Positions 11,341 through 23,227 of a stretch of DNA of 64,000 bases are shown piece by piece. Both the position numbers and the translations under genes were made by a program. Below the pieces are notes generated by a model. The model saw only the letters and a program-made list of their open reading frames with translations. It made no database searches and was not told the origin of the DNA. This DNA comes from Rhizoctonia solani (taxonomy: Eukaryota; Basidiomycota; Agaricomycetes; Cantharellales; Ceratobasidiaceae): positions 868,001-932,000 of the forward strand of contig NC_057377.1 in assembly GCF_016906535.1 (NCBI RefSeq). The letters are read 5' to 3'. How positions within the stretch are numbered: the stretch's first letter is position 1; each line of letters opens with the position of its first letter.

Positions 11341-12566
11341 TTATACTCGATTGAATTGTTTTAGCGCGGTCCACGGGTCTCCCTTGTCGACCCAGTCTAG
11401 AAGGACATATGTGGGCCAAAGGCCCTCTCCCAAGGGTGCGCAACCTCTAGCATGTGCCATGATCCTAACTTTCGGTGAGCAAAAAAAAAAAAGCAGTAAT
11501 TTTGGATCAGCTAGTCTACTTACGAAACAACCGAGTTTGTCGTGGGTGCCTTGGCTCGATCAGGGACTATGATATCGTCGCTACCCAGGAATTTATAATT
11601 GAGGCTGTGGTTGATCATGTACATCTAGGGACGAATTAAGTATCATAAAATATGACAGCATCTTGTATTGACGAACCTTTTCGTTGGGACTCCCATTCAC
11701 GCGGTCTACTTTGCATGGAAAGTTCGCATCAATCTGGCTAAATGGTGTTTCCCACAGCTGTTCAAGCAGCCATTCTATCGGTCAGTTCGCATTACTACGG
11801 GGAAGCAGAACTTACGTTTTTGAATTCACTGATGATCCAGGGTACGCCTCCAGAATTTGTAGGATAATCCATAATGACCACAAGTCGTTTGCCACTCGAA
11901 ATCATTGAACCGAGTGTGGGCCATGCATTCCGGGCTACGCTTCCGCTTAGAGGAGTATAAACGTAAGGCATAATTCCTGATGCTGTGAAAGAAGGAACCC
12001 AATATTGGTTGACATCAAGAGCGTCTCCATTGGTCAAGATTAAGGTGACGACTTCTCGTGGATGAGAGTCCATCCATGATTTGATTTTGGTGAGTCAGGA
12101 TGTGAGTGATCCTCTATCCCAAAGAATGCACGATGAATGGCATAGCTGAACAGCCCCACCCTTGAGTTTTCCTGCTGCTTGGAGAAGTCGGACTCCTAGA
12201 TTTGGTTGAGCGGTCACATCTGCGTTTTGATTGACCGAAAGTGCGGCAACATCGGTCGAAACGGCGTAGGAATTGTGGGCTGAAGGCTGTGTAAGGGTAC
12301 AGTCGCGAACCAAACTGAAAGAGCGGACCCACCGCCTATATATGTGACCTATAACTGTGTCATCAGATGAGCTCGTTAGATTAGAATGATCTACTTAAAT
12401 TTCCATAGGTGCGGGAACAAAGTGCAGCATACCCGTTGCAGAGGTCGTCACAGGTTTCAAGGGTCGGTATGGTCAAGACTGGGGATATTATGGTCGCCAA
12501 AAGCCCAACCAGCAGCAGCGGAGCGAGCTTAAGTCGAAGCATCGATTGTACAAGCTTCATAAACAC
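11341..12566 (-). pseudogene. PLC-like phosphodiesterase (PI-PLC X domain) with an in-frame stop
   Basis: The minus strand encodes a signal- or anchor-like N-terminus (LAPLLLVGLLATI), then CNGYAALCSRTYGN, the catalytic-His region HNSYAVS, LGVRLLQA, LCHSSC, SWMDSHPREVVTLILTNGD, WPTLGSMISSGKRLVVIMDY and, after introns, LWETPFSQ, NGSPNEK, MYMINHSL and LLDWVDKGDPWTAL. This is the order of fungal extracellular PLC-like phosphodiesterases. A TGA at 12095-12097 falls in the same frame between DRGSLTS and LTKIKSWMD, where an ordinary residue is expected. The first splice junction is also imperfect, because the usual FxGA residues before HNSY are missing. The rest is well preserved, suggesting recent inactivation or a sequence error. 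Confidence 0.75.
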
Positions 12567-13264
12567 CCCTAAGAAAGCCAGTTGCCATGATAGCGGTCAT
12601 GCCTTGCTTGCTTTATAGATAACTACTCAACCATTTGTGAGCGTGTGGTTCCAAGCCTACTCAATTTAATAACAGGGAAAGAAGCTCGAGCTCAACTTAA
12701 GCGTGAGCAGAGGAAGGCGCAATGAGTGCTCAGTTATCGAGCCTCCCATATAGATCGAAGACATTTCGGCGGTTTCCAGACATTTCGGCACTGCTAAGAA
12801 ATATTCGAGTACTTCTTGGAGCTCATGTGACCAGATAGATACATGAAAACGAAGAGAATTTTAAAAGAACATTGCGAAACCATACGCGGCACGAAGGTGG
12901 TGGAGGCAAACTGGCGAGAGTGCGGCGGCGAGTTCGGGTTATTAGATAAGCTTGTTGGTGGCCAATTGGATCCGTGGCCTTTTCCGTAGCCACTACCGCA
13001 TGTAGACGCAGGCGCAAACGTACTGGGTGGATTGGGTGGTTTGTTTCCCAAAGATAACTGTTACATTGCTTCCATTTCTACCCGAACAAACGTTAATAGT
13101 CAAACACAAAAATGCCGTGAAACCCCGTTTCGCAACACCAATTTTGGCAAACCTTGGAACGCCCCTAACATAGTTGCAGCTTCGGCCCCTATCACTCTAC
13201 GGTCTCCTAATTCACCTGCCACAACATATCTTGTCCGAGCTAACTGGTCCTCCAAGCTCACCCA
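12567..13264. other. Divergent promoter region
   Basis: This is the spacer between the 5' ends of the PLC-like locus (minus) and the arrestin-like gene (plus). It contains a short direct repeat of the kind ACATTTCGGC near 12763-12790. No gene is convincing here, although upstream exons of the arrestin-like gene cannot be excluded. Confidence 0.4.
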
Positions 13265-16200
13265 ATGGTCACGCCACAAAGTCAGCTTGGTCTTGGGCTC
13301 GGACTGCCTAACAGTGGCTCGCTGTATAACCATTCGAGAGACCCACAAATCTACAAGCACTCCAGTTCCGGATCAATGGATGGCAGCCATCCAGTTTTTA
13401 GTCATTCTCAGATGATGACCGTCGCGGCCACGGTGGTTGGGTCCCTTCCCAGCGAGCAACTTCCGGATGGACCCTCCAGGCCAGGACAGGGAAGAAGTGG
13501 TTCAGATGATACAGTGCGGACTCTACCAGATATGGATCCCAGAAACGATTCAGCGGCACATCTCAAGCTTACTCGATGTCGCGTTCGGTCAGAGCCCACG
13601 TCGATGGTTGTTGTGGACCGAATCGATTCCGAAAGCTCTCCTACCATTCCAAGAGTGGACTCGTTACTCCACCTTGGTTCTAAAGTAGCCTCGAAAGACT
13701 TGAACAAACTGCTCAATGCTCGTGTTCGCCAGGCACCGCTAAGTATTGACATAGACAAGGCCAACGGACCCTCAACTTCTTCGACAGCCGACTCGCCTAC
13801 GAAAGATGGGCCTCGCTCGTCTCGACTCGAAACCGAAAAATCACGTCCGAGGGTCGAACTGTATTTCAACCTGAATAACCAGGTTGCAGTCGAGGGAGGA
13901 TTGATCAGCGGCTCGCTTACGGTGCGCACCCGTAAGCCGCGCCGTGGTGAAGCTCGACACGTTCGAATCGATGGTGGAAAGATTCGAGTGCTGGGATACG
14001 AAGGTAGGTACTGATTAGTACAAATTACTTGCTCATTTTAATAACCTAGGATAGGGGTATCGGAATCTGAGCGATATGCATTTTACCAGTGCGCAGCTTC
14101 ATTGGTAGATGCAACCGGGGACCTCAGCCAGCTGTACGAATCGTCGGCCGATCCCGAAGGGTTTCACATTGCACGCGAAGGCACATTTACGACGGCGTTC
14201 AAAATGCATATACCTCAACCTTCCGACTCTCAGTCGAAAAAGAGCGCACCCAAAGGCGTGATACAAGATGGCAGTATTAGCGCCACTATCAAGTACATTC
14301 TTCTCGTTTCATTTAAAGTCCGAGACGATTCTGACAACGCAACCGGACTCGACAAGTATGCATCTCTCGTTAACCTCAAAACCTCGATTGCCCACTTTTA
14401 TCGCCATGTTGAAATATGGCCTTCGTATGGTCCACTTACTTTACACTCTGCAGAAGAGATCCGCTCTGCTGTGGATCATTCCGGTACAGTTTCGTCCAGA
14501 ACAGCCCAAGAATTATTCCTTGGAGGCTCGGGAATGCTTCATTTAACTGCAGTATTACATCGAAAGATTTGGCTTGCGGGACAAAAATGCACAGTTTACA
14601 TTGGAGTGTGGAACGAGACACGCAAATTTGTAAGTCACGCTATTAGCATCATTATGTTCTTGACTCAACATGGTCTCCCAGGTTAAAGCACTTAATTTGG
14701 CGATTATCCGGAAGACAAGTCTTACGCGCCCCAATCAAAATGAAACCACTGGTCGTAAGCAGATTGCAGAAGTCACACTCGACGCATTTCGTGGACCTTC
14801 GTTTGGAGCAGTGACTGGGAAGGGTTGGTGGGCAGGCATAGAACCAGGCTCAAGTTCCGAGCTTTCGTATATGATCAGCATTCCCGTAAGTCTCATATCG
14901 CGAAATGAACCTAAGAGTCTCTCAATTTTGATGCCAGATCGATGCACTCACTGTGCCTCGTACACACATTATTGAAATTTCCTATGTACTACGAGTATCG
15001 CTCATAACTGGTTCACTTTCTTCGAACGTTTCCGTGGATCTGCCTTTGGTTATTATCAACGCACTTTCTACAGACGGGATTCCCACTCCTCCTCCTCCAG
15101 GATTACTCACGGGAAGCCTAAAGCTACCAAAGGATGCTCCCGTTTTGTTTTCTTTCAAGACTCCAAGGACTAAAGATAACGCAAATATTGACTTACGAAC
15201 TTGGAGTTATCCTCATGCCAGCCCTCGGGAGACATCTCCATTCCCCAGGGACTACATATTGGATTGGACAAAACGGACATCAGCACACCCACCTTGTGAA
15301 ACCGACCCAAGTCCTATAAGATCGGACTATACCCATGGATCAATTTCACTTCCGGTGTCAGCGCGGGCATCTCCTCGGATTGGCGACACTTCAACTACTT
15401 CAGAATCTGTTAGCAATCTCATTACACAACTCGAGTCCGACCTCGATAGCATCGGACAAACGGTTAGTGCTGATCAAGAGCGCCGATCAGTTCGTTTCGC
15501 ACATCAAAACGACAAACGGGATCCTTCAGCCTCCGATACTCTCAAGGCACGCTCTTCTACGAAACATCGAGTGACTTTTATGATGCCCATACAGTTGGAT
15601 GCCGATATGGGTTCGGTCTTCCCGCCATCCAGCGAATATTCACCACAGGTGAGCTCCGGCACCGGACACTATACTGGATTACGACAGCAACCCCTGGTCA
15701 AGAAGCTCAATCCGCAAGATAGAGAACCAATTTCGGTTAATCCAGATAAAGATATTTGGACATCCGACGACGCCGATGCAATCCTGAATTCTATTCGCCC
15801 GGACACCCAAACGTTTTGTACCTCTAGCCTCAGTAGTCTCAGCCATACCCAAGAAATTGTTGCCGACCGACCTTCGTCCGGATTATACACTGCCTCGACC
15901 TCGACCTCAACATCGGAACCGTGGTCTTCAAGCGGGACTACCACTGATTGTCACTCGGGCACAGATGATTATTATTCGAGGTTTGATGCGCCAGGTCCAG
16001 GGTTTCGGAACCCTCCAGCACGATACGATCTGCAGGACATCTCTTCGGCACCCGGATCCCAATCTAGTGATCGACAACGCGCCGAGTCACTCTTGACGGA
16101 GGACACCCCTCGTGCTGGCTCAGTTAGGAGATTTCAGCCTGAGCTCATTGCCGGTGCTATTCAAATGTCTGCTTCCCGTGCAACACTGGTTTCCGCGGCC

Positions 16201-16605
16201 AGCAGTCCTATGCTAGCCAAATCTCAATCTGCATATGTGATTGGCTCTCCGGTCAACCAATACAGGCGGTTCGTGCCCCAAAATTTTGCAGTTCCACCCC
16301 GTGAAGGAACTTCGGTTACTCCACCAGGAAAAACCCAGCTCTCTTCGAAGGAGAAACGAAAACTGAACGCAGAACATACACCCTGGAAAACCCACTGGGA
16401 CAAGAGCGTCGCTTCTATTCGCCACAGCCCTAGGCAGTTAGACAATGACCTACGGACCAGCCGCATTCATCTTCGCGCACACTCCACCCCTCAACCCCGC
16501 GAGAACCAGGATATGGGCATTGCGCCATCTCAGAGCACTGTTCGCTCGAGGATTGCCGCTCTGGAGGAGCGCTCACGCGGCCGTCCATCTTCGTCCTACT
16601 CTTGA
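13265..16605 (+). CDS. Arrestin-like protein with a long disordered tail
   Basis: Exons 13265-14003, 14055-14629, 14682-14885 and 14938-16605 join in phase to 1061 residues. After about 190 low-complexity residues comes an arrestin-type N domain, from RVELYFNLNNQVAVEGGLI to LLVSFKVRD. A C-like domain follows (MLHLTAVLHRKIWLAGQKC, then IDALTVPRTHIIEISYVLRV with LPLVIINA near its end). The remaining 480 or so residues are Ser/Thr/Pro-rich. Fungal alpha-arrestins recruit HECT ubiquitin ligases to plasma-membrane transporters for endocytosis. I see no PPxY motif, so ligase binding here is unproven. The start at 13265 is the first ATG of the open frame, but an upstream exon is possible. Confidence 0.75.
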
Positions 16606-17125
16606 GTTTTCATGCACTGTATCACCCCATTGTTTTATGTTTTCATTTGCGACACCTATTGAACTGTCTGCAAGCTGCTGTATCATTTTCTCTGTACTTT
16701 ACCATTATACCGATCATGATCCGAATAGATAATTAAATCGCGGTGTATGCGTCTGAATAAGCAGAGGAACTGTGTATGAAATTGACTTCACGAGAAAACT
16801 TGGATTATGTGCTACAACAACAATGATGAATGATAAATTAGATGAAGGGAGCCGGAGAGGGGTGATTGATATAAATAGAGGAAACTGACCCAGAAAATAG
16901 GCCTGTTGAGGGATGGTAATGAGAGAGAGAAATAATCGAAGCGCGGAACGTACAGGCAAAGACAAAATCGAAAAGGCAAACCTGAACATGCTGAGAAGTT
17001 GGAAGGATGGATATGGCGCACAACCCGATGGAAACAACTATTAGGAGACGAAGTGGCTATCATGAGCCTTAAGTATGAGTCTTTTGACTGTTCAAAAAGT
17101 TACATTGAAGAAACTCAATGCAAGG
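16606..17125. other. Convergent 3' spacer
   Basis: This 0.5-kb spacer lies between the ends of the arrestin-like gene (plus) and GNAT gene A (minus). It contains an AT-rich region and a purine-rich GA tract near 16920. Only shadow ORFs are present. Confidence 0.4.
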
Positions 17126-18383
17126 TCACCAGTGCCCTCGTATCGTATTCTGGGATGTTTGTTCGTTAGACTGGAGAAGATTCGATAAACTCGGTTGCGG
17201 GCTAACCTGGAAACCGATCTCTAACCAGTCTTCGACTAGTTCCGGACGTGGTGCTCCGCACAACCCTGTATACCCAACTTGATGGCATAATCTTTCTACT
17301 GGGTCACCGTGTGAGACGTAAAGCACTACTGTATCCTTGCCCTCATTGTGGAGGAGACTGGGTGGGTCGTTAACCGTGTGCGATAATAAAATCCAATCGA
17401 AAACGTACTGCTGTGTTACCCAGTGCATAAGGCGCTTTGCAAACTGGCGGCCTCGGAACTCTGCAGCAGTATAGATCTTTGTGATGGCTGCGACACTCTG
17501 TGACGATCTTGAAGAACAAACCATCGATGCGATACGGACTCTGCCAGATGTATCACGTGTCCGGTAGACCCAAATCCGCCTGTCTCGGATTAGCTTAAGT
17601 GCCTCGGTATTGCTTTGATCGTCTTGTAGTGTAAAATATATCTAACGTATTACTGGTCAATGGGAGCAAGTCCACCTTCACCAAAAACATACCGAATCAC
17701 GTGCCAGGCCATTACATAGAGTCGCCACTTGGTCGAGATCCTCCATTTCAGCCAGTTTGATAGAATCACTGCAAGGAAGGCTAGATGGTGCTGGTTTTAG
17801 AGTATTATTTGTACAATAACTGAGCTTGACAGAGTAAAACGGAGCTGGCTCGGGGTTGTGGCCGGATATATGCGTCCACGCGCTGCGGAATGCGCACACC
17901 ACTGGTACCAACCCTGATGTACCTGACTTAATACCACTATCAAGAAGTTGAAGGCGAACCCTTACCAAAAGCGGAGAAGATACGCTGGGACGGAATTGAC
18001 TTGTATAGCTGTACCACCGCGAGCCTCACGCGCTGTTCAATGAAAGCAGGTGTGAGGTCACACGAAGGGTGACCGGACCAGATAAATAAAGGGTATCCAC
18101 CAAAATGGTTATCGTTGAGAGCAAAAACAAAATCGAGGGACCAGTTAGTTGCCCGAGATTGAGGAGATGCCCTTGTAGTCCAGATGCAAATCCAAAAATT
18201 GTTGCCTGTGCTCGCCTCAGATCCCGTCTGTTGCTCCTTTTCTTGCGCTTCAAGTGCGAGTGCAAGTATTATATTTGACCGCTCTTCTCGCCGAGATAAA
18301 TGCTCAAAGGCTACAGAGAGGAAATCTGTAGGGCTTGAATGCACTGAGAAAGTAATATTAGGTCGATTAGATAGAGAAGGCAT
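17126..18383 (-). CDS. GNAT-family N-acetyltransferase, paralogue A
   Basis: Four exons, complement of 17966-18383, 17693-17922, 17207-17641 and 17126-17149, give 368 residues. The C-terminal half is a GNAT fold: IYFTL, RRIWVYRTRDTSGRVRIASM, ITKIYTAAEFRGRQFAKRLM (acetyl-CoA loop), VVLYVSHGDP and QVGYTGL. The N-terminal half has no family that I know but is shared with the paralogue at 22093-23227, and both proteins end RGHW. The last intron (57 nt) is a multiple of three and open. Paralogue B, with GFQATQRGHW uninterrupted, shows it should be spliced. In the cofactor loop one Gly of the R-x-x-G-x-A signature is Gln (RGRQFA, versus RGKGCA in B), which may weaken acetyl-CoA binding. The substrate is unknown. 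Confidence 0.8.
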
Positions 18384-19623
18384 GACTAGAAGATAGAAGT
18401 CCCAAGCAAACTTGAAGAAATCTCAAGATCGAAAACGGAGTGAATATATGATTAATACCGAGGGACCTGTAACCCTTTCTGCAGAATCCGAAGTGCGGCT
18501 TATATTGTCTTGGAGTAGAATAATTAGAACAAAAAGCGATGGATTAATTTGGTACAACTTCCGGGTTTTATGCGTTGGAGTGATCTATCCACATGACAAG
18601 ACCAACTCGGGGATTTGATGCGCGATGCCGGGAGTTGATCTATATCTCCAAATGCGGCGCATGAAGAGACAGCGAGTTGGCTGATACACAGCCATGGCCG
18701 GTCAAAATAAAACATAGTGAATCAAAAAGTGGTGAATTGCAAATGTGTTCTACGGTCGTTTCACCGCACTCGCGCGGCCAAAACCGGTGAAAGCAAATAT
18801 TGCCACAAATGATTTTTTTCCAAATCAGGATATGGGCGTCTATATCAACACAAGGCGGATGTATCTTTCGCACAAACAGCACCGCAATTCATGGGGAGCG
18901 GTGGACTGCCATGATAGAATTCTGCGAGAAAAACGGCGAAGTTGCCCGGTTTGAACTCACAAAATGAATGGTCTGCATACAATCTGTTCGCCTGTTGCAT
19001 AAGTAGCAAACATTCCGCCCTCCCCCCAATTTGATGAACAAAACCCAGAACCGTCGTGGTGGGCGGCACTGTAAAATTCTAGAACTTCCTTATAATTTGT
19101 AGGAAATCATGAGAAAACAGGAATCATGTATGCATTGCGTTCTGGCGAACGCATTTACTTGGTGTATCGCCACTAAAATCATGATCTTCACTCGATATCG
19201 TTATGAGATACCCGACTAAAAATGAGGCTTTGAGGCGTCATTTCACAGATGCTTCGGGCCACACGTTAGGTCGTCAATACTTGATAGAATCTAATTTCGA
19301 AAATACCAAGGTACCGGGCGAAGCCCGTTGAATGTCCGATCTGATGACCGCGGTTGTAGAGTTGTTACCCACATTTAACAGATCTCAGTGCCTCAGTGCT
19401 TGGTTAATTTGGCAAAATTTGAACTCGGCTCCTATAAATTAGGGCCAGAGTGCTTAAGCATGTATCAGAGGCGTAAATTTAGCAGTTGCGTTTGAGACGA
19501 TATGCGCATACATGATCCCCGAATTGATGATCGGTCAATCAAAAGTGTAGCTGTGTAAGGCAAAAATACAGGCATCTTCAATTGACATGCCCCAATCTGT
19601 AATGTACATCAAAATCTAGTCAT
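18384..19623. other. Gene-free stretch of 1.2 kb
   Basis: This holds the promoter side of GNAT gene A and the 3' side of the HAAO gene. Only short ORFs without motifs or splice support occur, and no repeat or RNA gene was recognised. Confidence 0.4.
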
Positions 19624-20213
19624 TTACTTGGCGCCTGCTACTTCTCCACAGCTACTACATGTGCGAATTGACGGGTCCGATATCCACTTCTCGATCAATG
19701 GCTTAAGCTGAGTACCAAGATCAGTGCAGTGGAACGAGTCTTCCCGAATAATTGTTGGTTTGTCGTGTGACTTGGAACGACAGTACCATCGCAATCGATC
19801 TATCGAGTCTGCCGGTCTCTGGCGCTCAATTACAATTCCAATTGTGTCCGCAAATCGTACTGGATTATGCGGAGTATTGGCAGGCAGAAGGAACATCTCT
19901 CCTTCCTCGATGTGAATATCCTTGAATTCTTCTCCGTCTACAACCCTCAGCAACATCCCGCCATGGTGTTGATAGAACCATTCCTACATCACAGATCAAT
20001 GCCAGAGTGATAGGCTAGGATGCTTGACATTACCTCGGTCTCGTTGACGTGGTAATCACTGCGTTCATTTGGTCCACCGACCACCATCACGATAAAATCA
20101 CCCCCTTGATATAGGCAGAAATTATTGACTGGGGGTCTCAATCGGTCAGCATTCTCCGACAGCCATTTGGGAAAGTTCAACGGAGGTGCCAAGGGCATGT
20201 TGATTGTAACCAA
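19624..20213 (-). CDS. BNA1: 3-hydroxyanthranilate 3,4-dioxygenase
   Basis: Two exons, complement of 20034-20213 and 19624-19983, join in phase to 179 residues, the normal size. The cytosolic Fe(II) cupin enzyme opens the ring of 3-hydroxyanthranilate to give the quinolinate precursor in de novo NAD+ synthesis from tryptophan. The metal ligands are visible as H55 (RSDYH), E61 (EEWFYQ) and H99 (NTPHNPVRF), with spacing equal to the human enzyme. The Arg/Glu substrate region VGGPNER is also present. A C-x2-C pair near the C-terminus (CSSC) resembles the second metal site of microbial forms. A second in-frame Met at residue 6 could also be the start. Confidence 0.95.
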
Positions 20214-20499
20214 ATGAAATTATTAACTGTGGTTAAGCTCAAGTAAGTATATGAGGTTGACCTACGCTCGACAAGTTGGGGGTGGCTAGTTGGTCGTGGG
20301 ACTTCCTGAGCTATGTATCCAAGAGAGTGGGATTAATTACGTTATCCAGGATACATATCATGTGACCGTGGCGTTTTTGCTCAAAATCAGGAGAAATTCG
20401 GTGTCGGGCTCGTACGATAGTTGAGCGAATTCATTCTCATACGATACTACTGGTGAGTAAACTTGAGACACCCCAGCTTAAACCTCTCTCTTAAATAAT

Positions 20500-20506
20500 A
20501 TAAAAG
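20500..20506 (+). promoter_or_regulatory. TATA box of the ERG2 gene
   Basis: TATAAAA lies about 30 bp before the ATG at 20536, implying a very short 5' UTR. It sits in the divergent spacer shared with the HAAO gene. Confidence 0.45.
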
Positions 20507-20535
20507 GGACGCGAGGCCACTCCTTACATTGTGAC

Positions 20536-21460
20536 ATGCCGGAAAAGCGAACAAAACACACGCCTGCTCCAGTACCTGCAAAGCCCGGAAAAATGCAGCG
20601 GTGGATGACGTGGGCCACCATCTTTTGCATAGTCGCAGGACTCTATTCCTGGCTTGATACCATCAAAGTACGCGTTGGTTCGGGTTTTTTTCGCTTGTTC
20701 GTTGCCGACACTCACTATTTTTAATCTAGGATAGATGGTATATTTTTGATCATAACGCACTGCACGAACTTTCAAAAGAGGCCATTGCCTTGCATAATGA
20801 TGATATGCCCAAAATAATTTCTCACATTGTTTCGAATCTTACTCAAACTCATGGTGCCAAGCACGTCAATGTACGGGAGCACGAGTGGGTTTTCAACAAT
20901 GCTGGGGGTATGCTCGTCGAATATAAGACCTTGTTCTTGACACTCATGCTATCTCCTCTAGGTGCAATGGGCGCTATGTACATTATTCATGCATCAATCA
21001 CCGAGTACTTGATCATCTTTGGCACCCCACTTGGTACTGAAGGTCATACCGGAAGGCATACTGCAGATGATTATTTGTAAGCATCCAGTTACCACTTTAC
21101 TCATCCCTGTATTAATCGGTCGCACTAGCAATATTCTGCAAGGTGAACAATGGGCTTTTGCTGCTGGCGGCCTAACTATGGAACGCTATCCTGCTGGGTC
21201 CGTTCACCACCTTCCTCGTGGAATCGTAAAACAATACAAAATGCACGAAGGCTGTTGGGCACTTGAGTACGCTCGAGGTATGTCCAATTCGCAGGAGTCT
21301 GGTATCTATACTAATTGAATTAATAGGTTGGATCCCATTGATGTTACCTTTTGGATTTGCTGATACGTTCTCCTCAACCTTCGATTTCCCAACCCTGTGG
21401 GACACTGTCTACGTGACTGGGAGAGAGATGATTCGTAACCTTTTGGTCGGAAAAATATAG
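20536..21460 (+). CDS. ERG2: C-8 sterol isomerase (ERG2 / sigma-1 receptor family)
   Basis: Exons 20536-20667, 20730-20907, 20962-21076, 21129-21277 and 21327-21460 join in phase to 235 residues. The ER enzyme moves the sterol double bond from C8 to C7 in ergosterol synthesis. An N-terminal membrane segment lies at about residues 25-41 ([16 protein letters not shown]). Family motifs follow: [95 protein letters not shown] and [14 protein letters not shown]. The gene is transcribed divergently from the HAAO gene. No defect is visible. Confidence 0.96.
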
Positions 21461-22092
21461 ATGTTGTAACAGCACTTGTCACAGTAGTGTTTCTTTTACG
21501 ATCATTTAATACGAAACCCACCATTACTATTGTCTGTGTGACAGATGGTTGAGGTGTTGTACTGGTACAGCCCAAGCACATCATAACATTCTGCATCTCT
21601 CAAATAACCCTTATTATTATACAATTATTGAGTTTTGAAGGGACTCCATTTAGATCCGACTCGGAGTGGAGTTACAGAGCTTTGGGACGAAAGTATCAAT
21701 TTTGGTCTGGGCGAATGTGCCTCGCAACTCGTCCGTATCAACATCACCTTGATCCCATTAAACTTGAAACAGAAGATTCGTCCGGCCAGTTCACTAGTTT
21801 GACCACACATCAACAACAGATAGGGAGATATTCGGCGATACAATTAATTGACCAGCAAATTACTACACTACTGCAACAAACAACTTGGAGCTAGATAGGT
21901 ATACAGAGCGTTATGACAGTGTTCCGACAAATGCAACTTCGAAGACACAATGAAAAATAAATACCAAATTGGATGATCGAGAAAGTGAGATGGGGATGTT
22001 GGGAGGAGAAACAGATGACTAGCGATCCGAACTTGAGCAATAAATAGATAAAAGAAATATTTCGAAACTTCATTCAACGTTGGGGATTGCAT
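21461..22092. other. Convergent 3' spacer, no gene seen
   Basis: This 0.6-kb AT-rich spacer lies between ERG2 (plus) and GNAT gene B (minus). It must contain both polyadenylation regions. Short ORFs here lack any motif. Confidence 0.4.
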
Positions 22093-23227
22093 TTACCAGT
22101 GACCACGCTGGGTTGCTTGGAACCCGGTTTCAAGCCAGCTCTCAACAAAAGGAGGGAGAGGCAAGTTATCATCCAAACCCTGGAAGCCGACCCGATTGTA
22201 GACGCGCGCTGCGGGATTTCCATGGCTGACGTAGAGAACAACAGCCTCGTGCGCAGTAGCGCAGTCAGTGCCGTCCAAGAGGACACGGGTGACGTAGGCC
22301 ACCAGGCGTTGGGCGCATCCCTTACCGCGGAAATTGGGGGGAGTATAGACTTTGTTAATCGATGCGACTGCATTAGGAGTCCGGCGGGTAGAGGCTACAA
22401 TAGTGGCAATGCCTTGGGGAGTGGCATAGACCCAAAGATGCTTAGCCTCGATCATAGACTTGGCTTCCTGGCGCCCTCCTTCTAGTGATAGGGGAAAGTA
22501 TACAGAGTCGTCAGCGAATTCCTTGCATAGCTGAGCGCATTGATCGAGGTCGGCAAGGGTAGCCAGCCGGAGTTCGTGTCCTGAAGGAAGTTGAGGAGTA
22601 GGCTGGAGATGCTTGCGAGTGCAGTACGAAAACTTGGCGGCATAGAAAGCTTCAGGTTCGGGAATTTTGCCAGTGACCTGAGTCCATACGTTGGTGAAAG
22701 CGTTGACTACGGGTTCTTGACCTGCGAGGGATAGGAGTGAGGTTGTGATAAATATCGTCAAGCCAAGGCAGCTCACCGAAAACAGAAAAGACCCGCTCAG
22801 CGGGGATCGCTCTGGAGAGACGAGCAACAATTGCTTGAATACGAGGGAATAGGAATGCAGAAGACATTTCGATTGACTGGTGAGGTGACCAGAAGAACAC
22901 TGGGTAAGCACCAAGTAGGCCTTCGGTAAGGGCGAGAACAAAGTCGAGGGTGGGTACCGAGCTGGCGCCACGGGAGGTCCACTGCGTCATCCAGAATTGC
23001 CGTGGTACCTGAGACGTAGGCGCTGCCTGAGGCGCCGACCAGTAAGCTGCCCCTCGAGCGTTAGAGACAGGAAGCCTTTCGTTCTTGCGAACTTTAATGG
23101 CAAAAGGGAGAATGATGTTGGAGGTAAGACCGAATTTCTCGAGAATATGCTCGGTAGCATCGAGGAAGTCCGTTGCAGTTGGGTGGATAAGGACCTGAAG
23201 ATTGAGTGTTGCGGCACGAGAAGGCAT
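22093..23227 (-). CDS. GNAT-family N-acetyltransferase, paralogue B
   Basis: Two exons, complement of 22777-23227 and 22093-22721, join in phase to 359 residues. The protein is collinear with paralogue A at 17126-18383: an N-terminal domain with TLDFVLALTEGLLGAYPVFF, a hinge with PEPEAFYAAKFSYCT, then the GNAT domain with VYFPLS, HLWVYATPQGIATIVAS, INKVYTPPNFRGKGCAQRLV and VVLYVSHGNPAARVYNRVGF. The cofactor loop RGKGCA keeps the canonical R-x-x-G-x-A pattern. It shares the phase-1 first intron with paralogue A but lacks A's two later introns. The acceptor substrate is unknown. Confidence 0.82.

Noticed and set aside
13408..13929. 173-codon minus-strand ORF
   Set aside because: It is a shadow of the first exon of the arrestin-like gene, without motifs or splice context.
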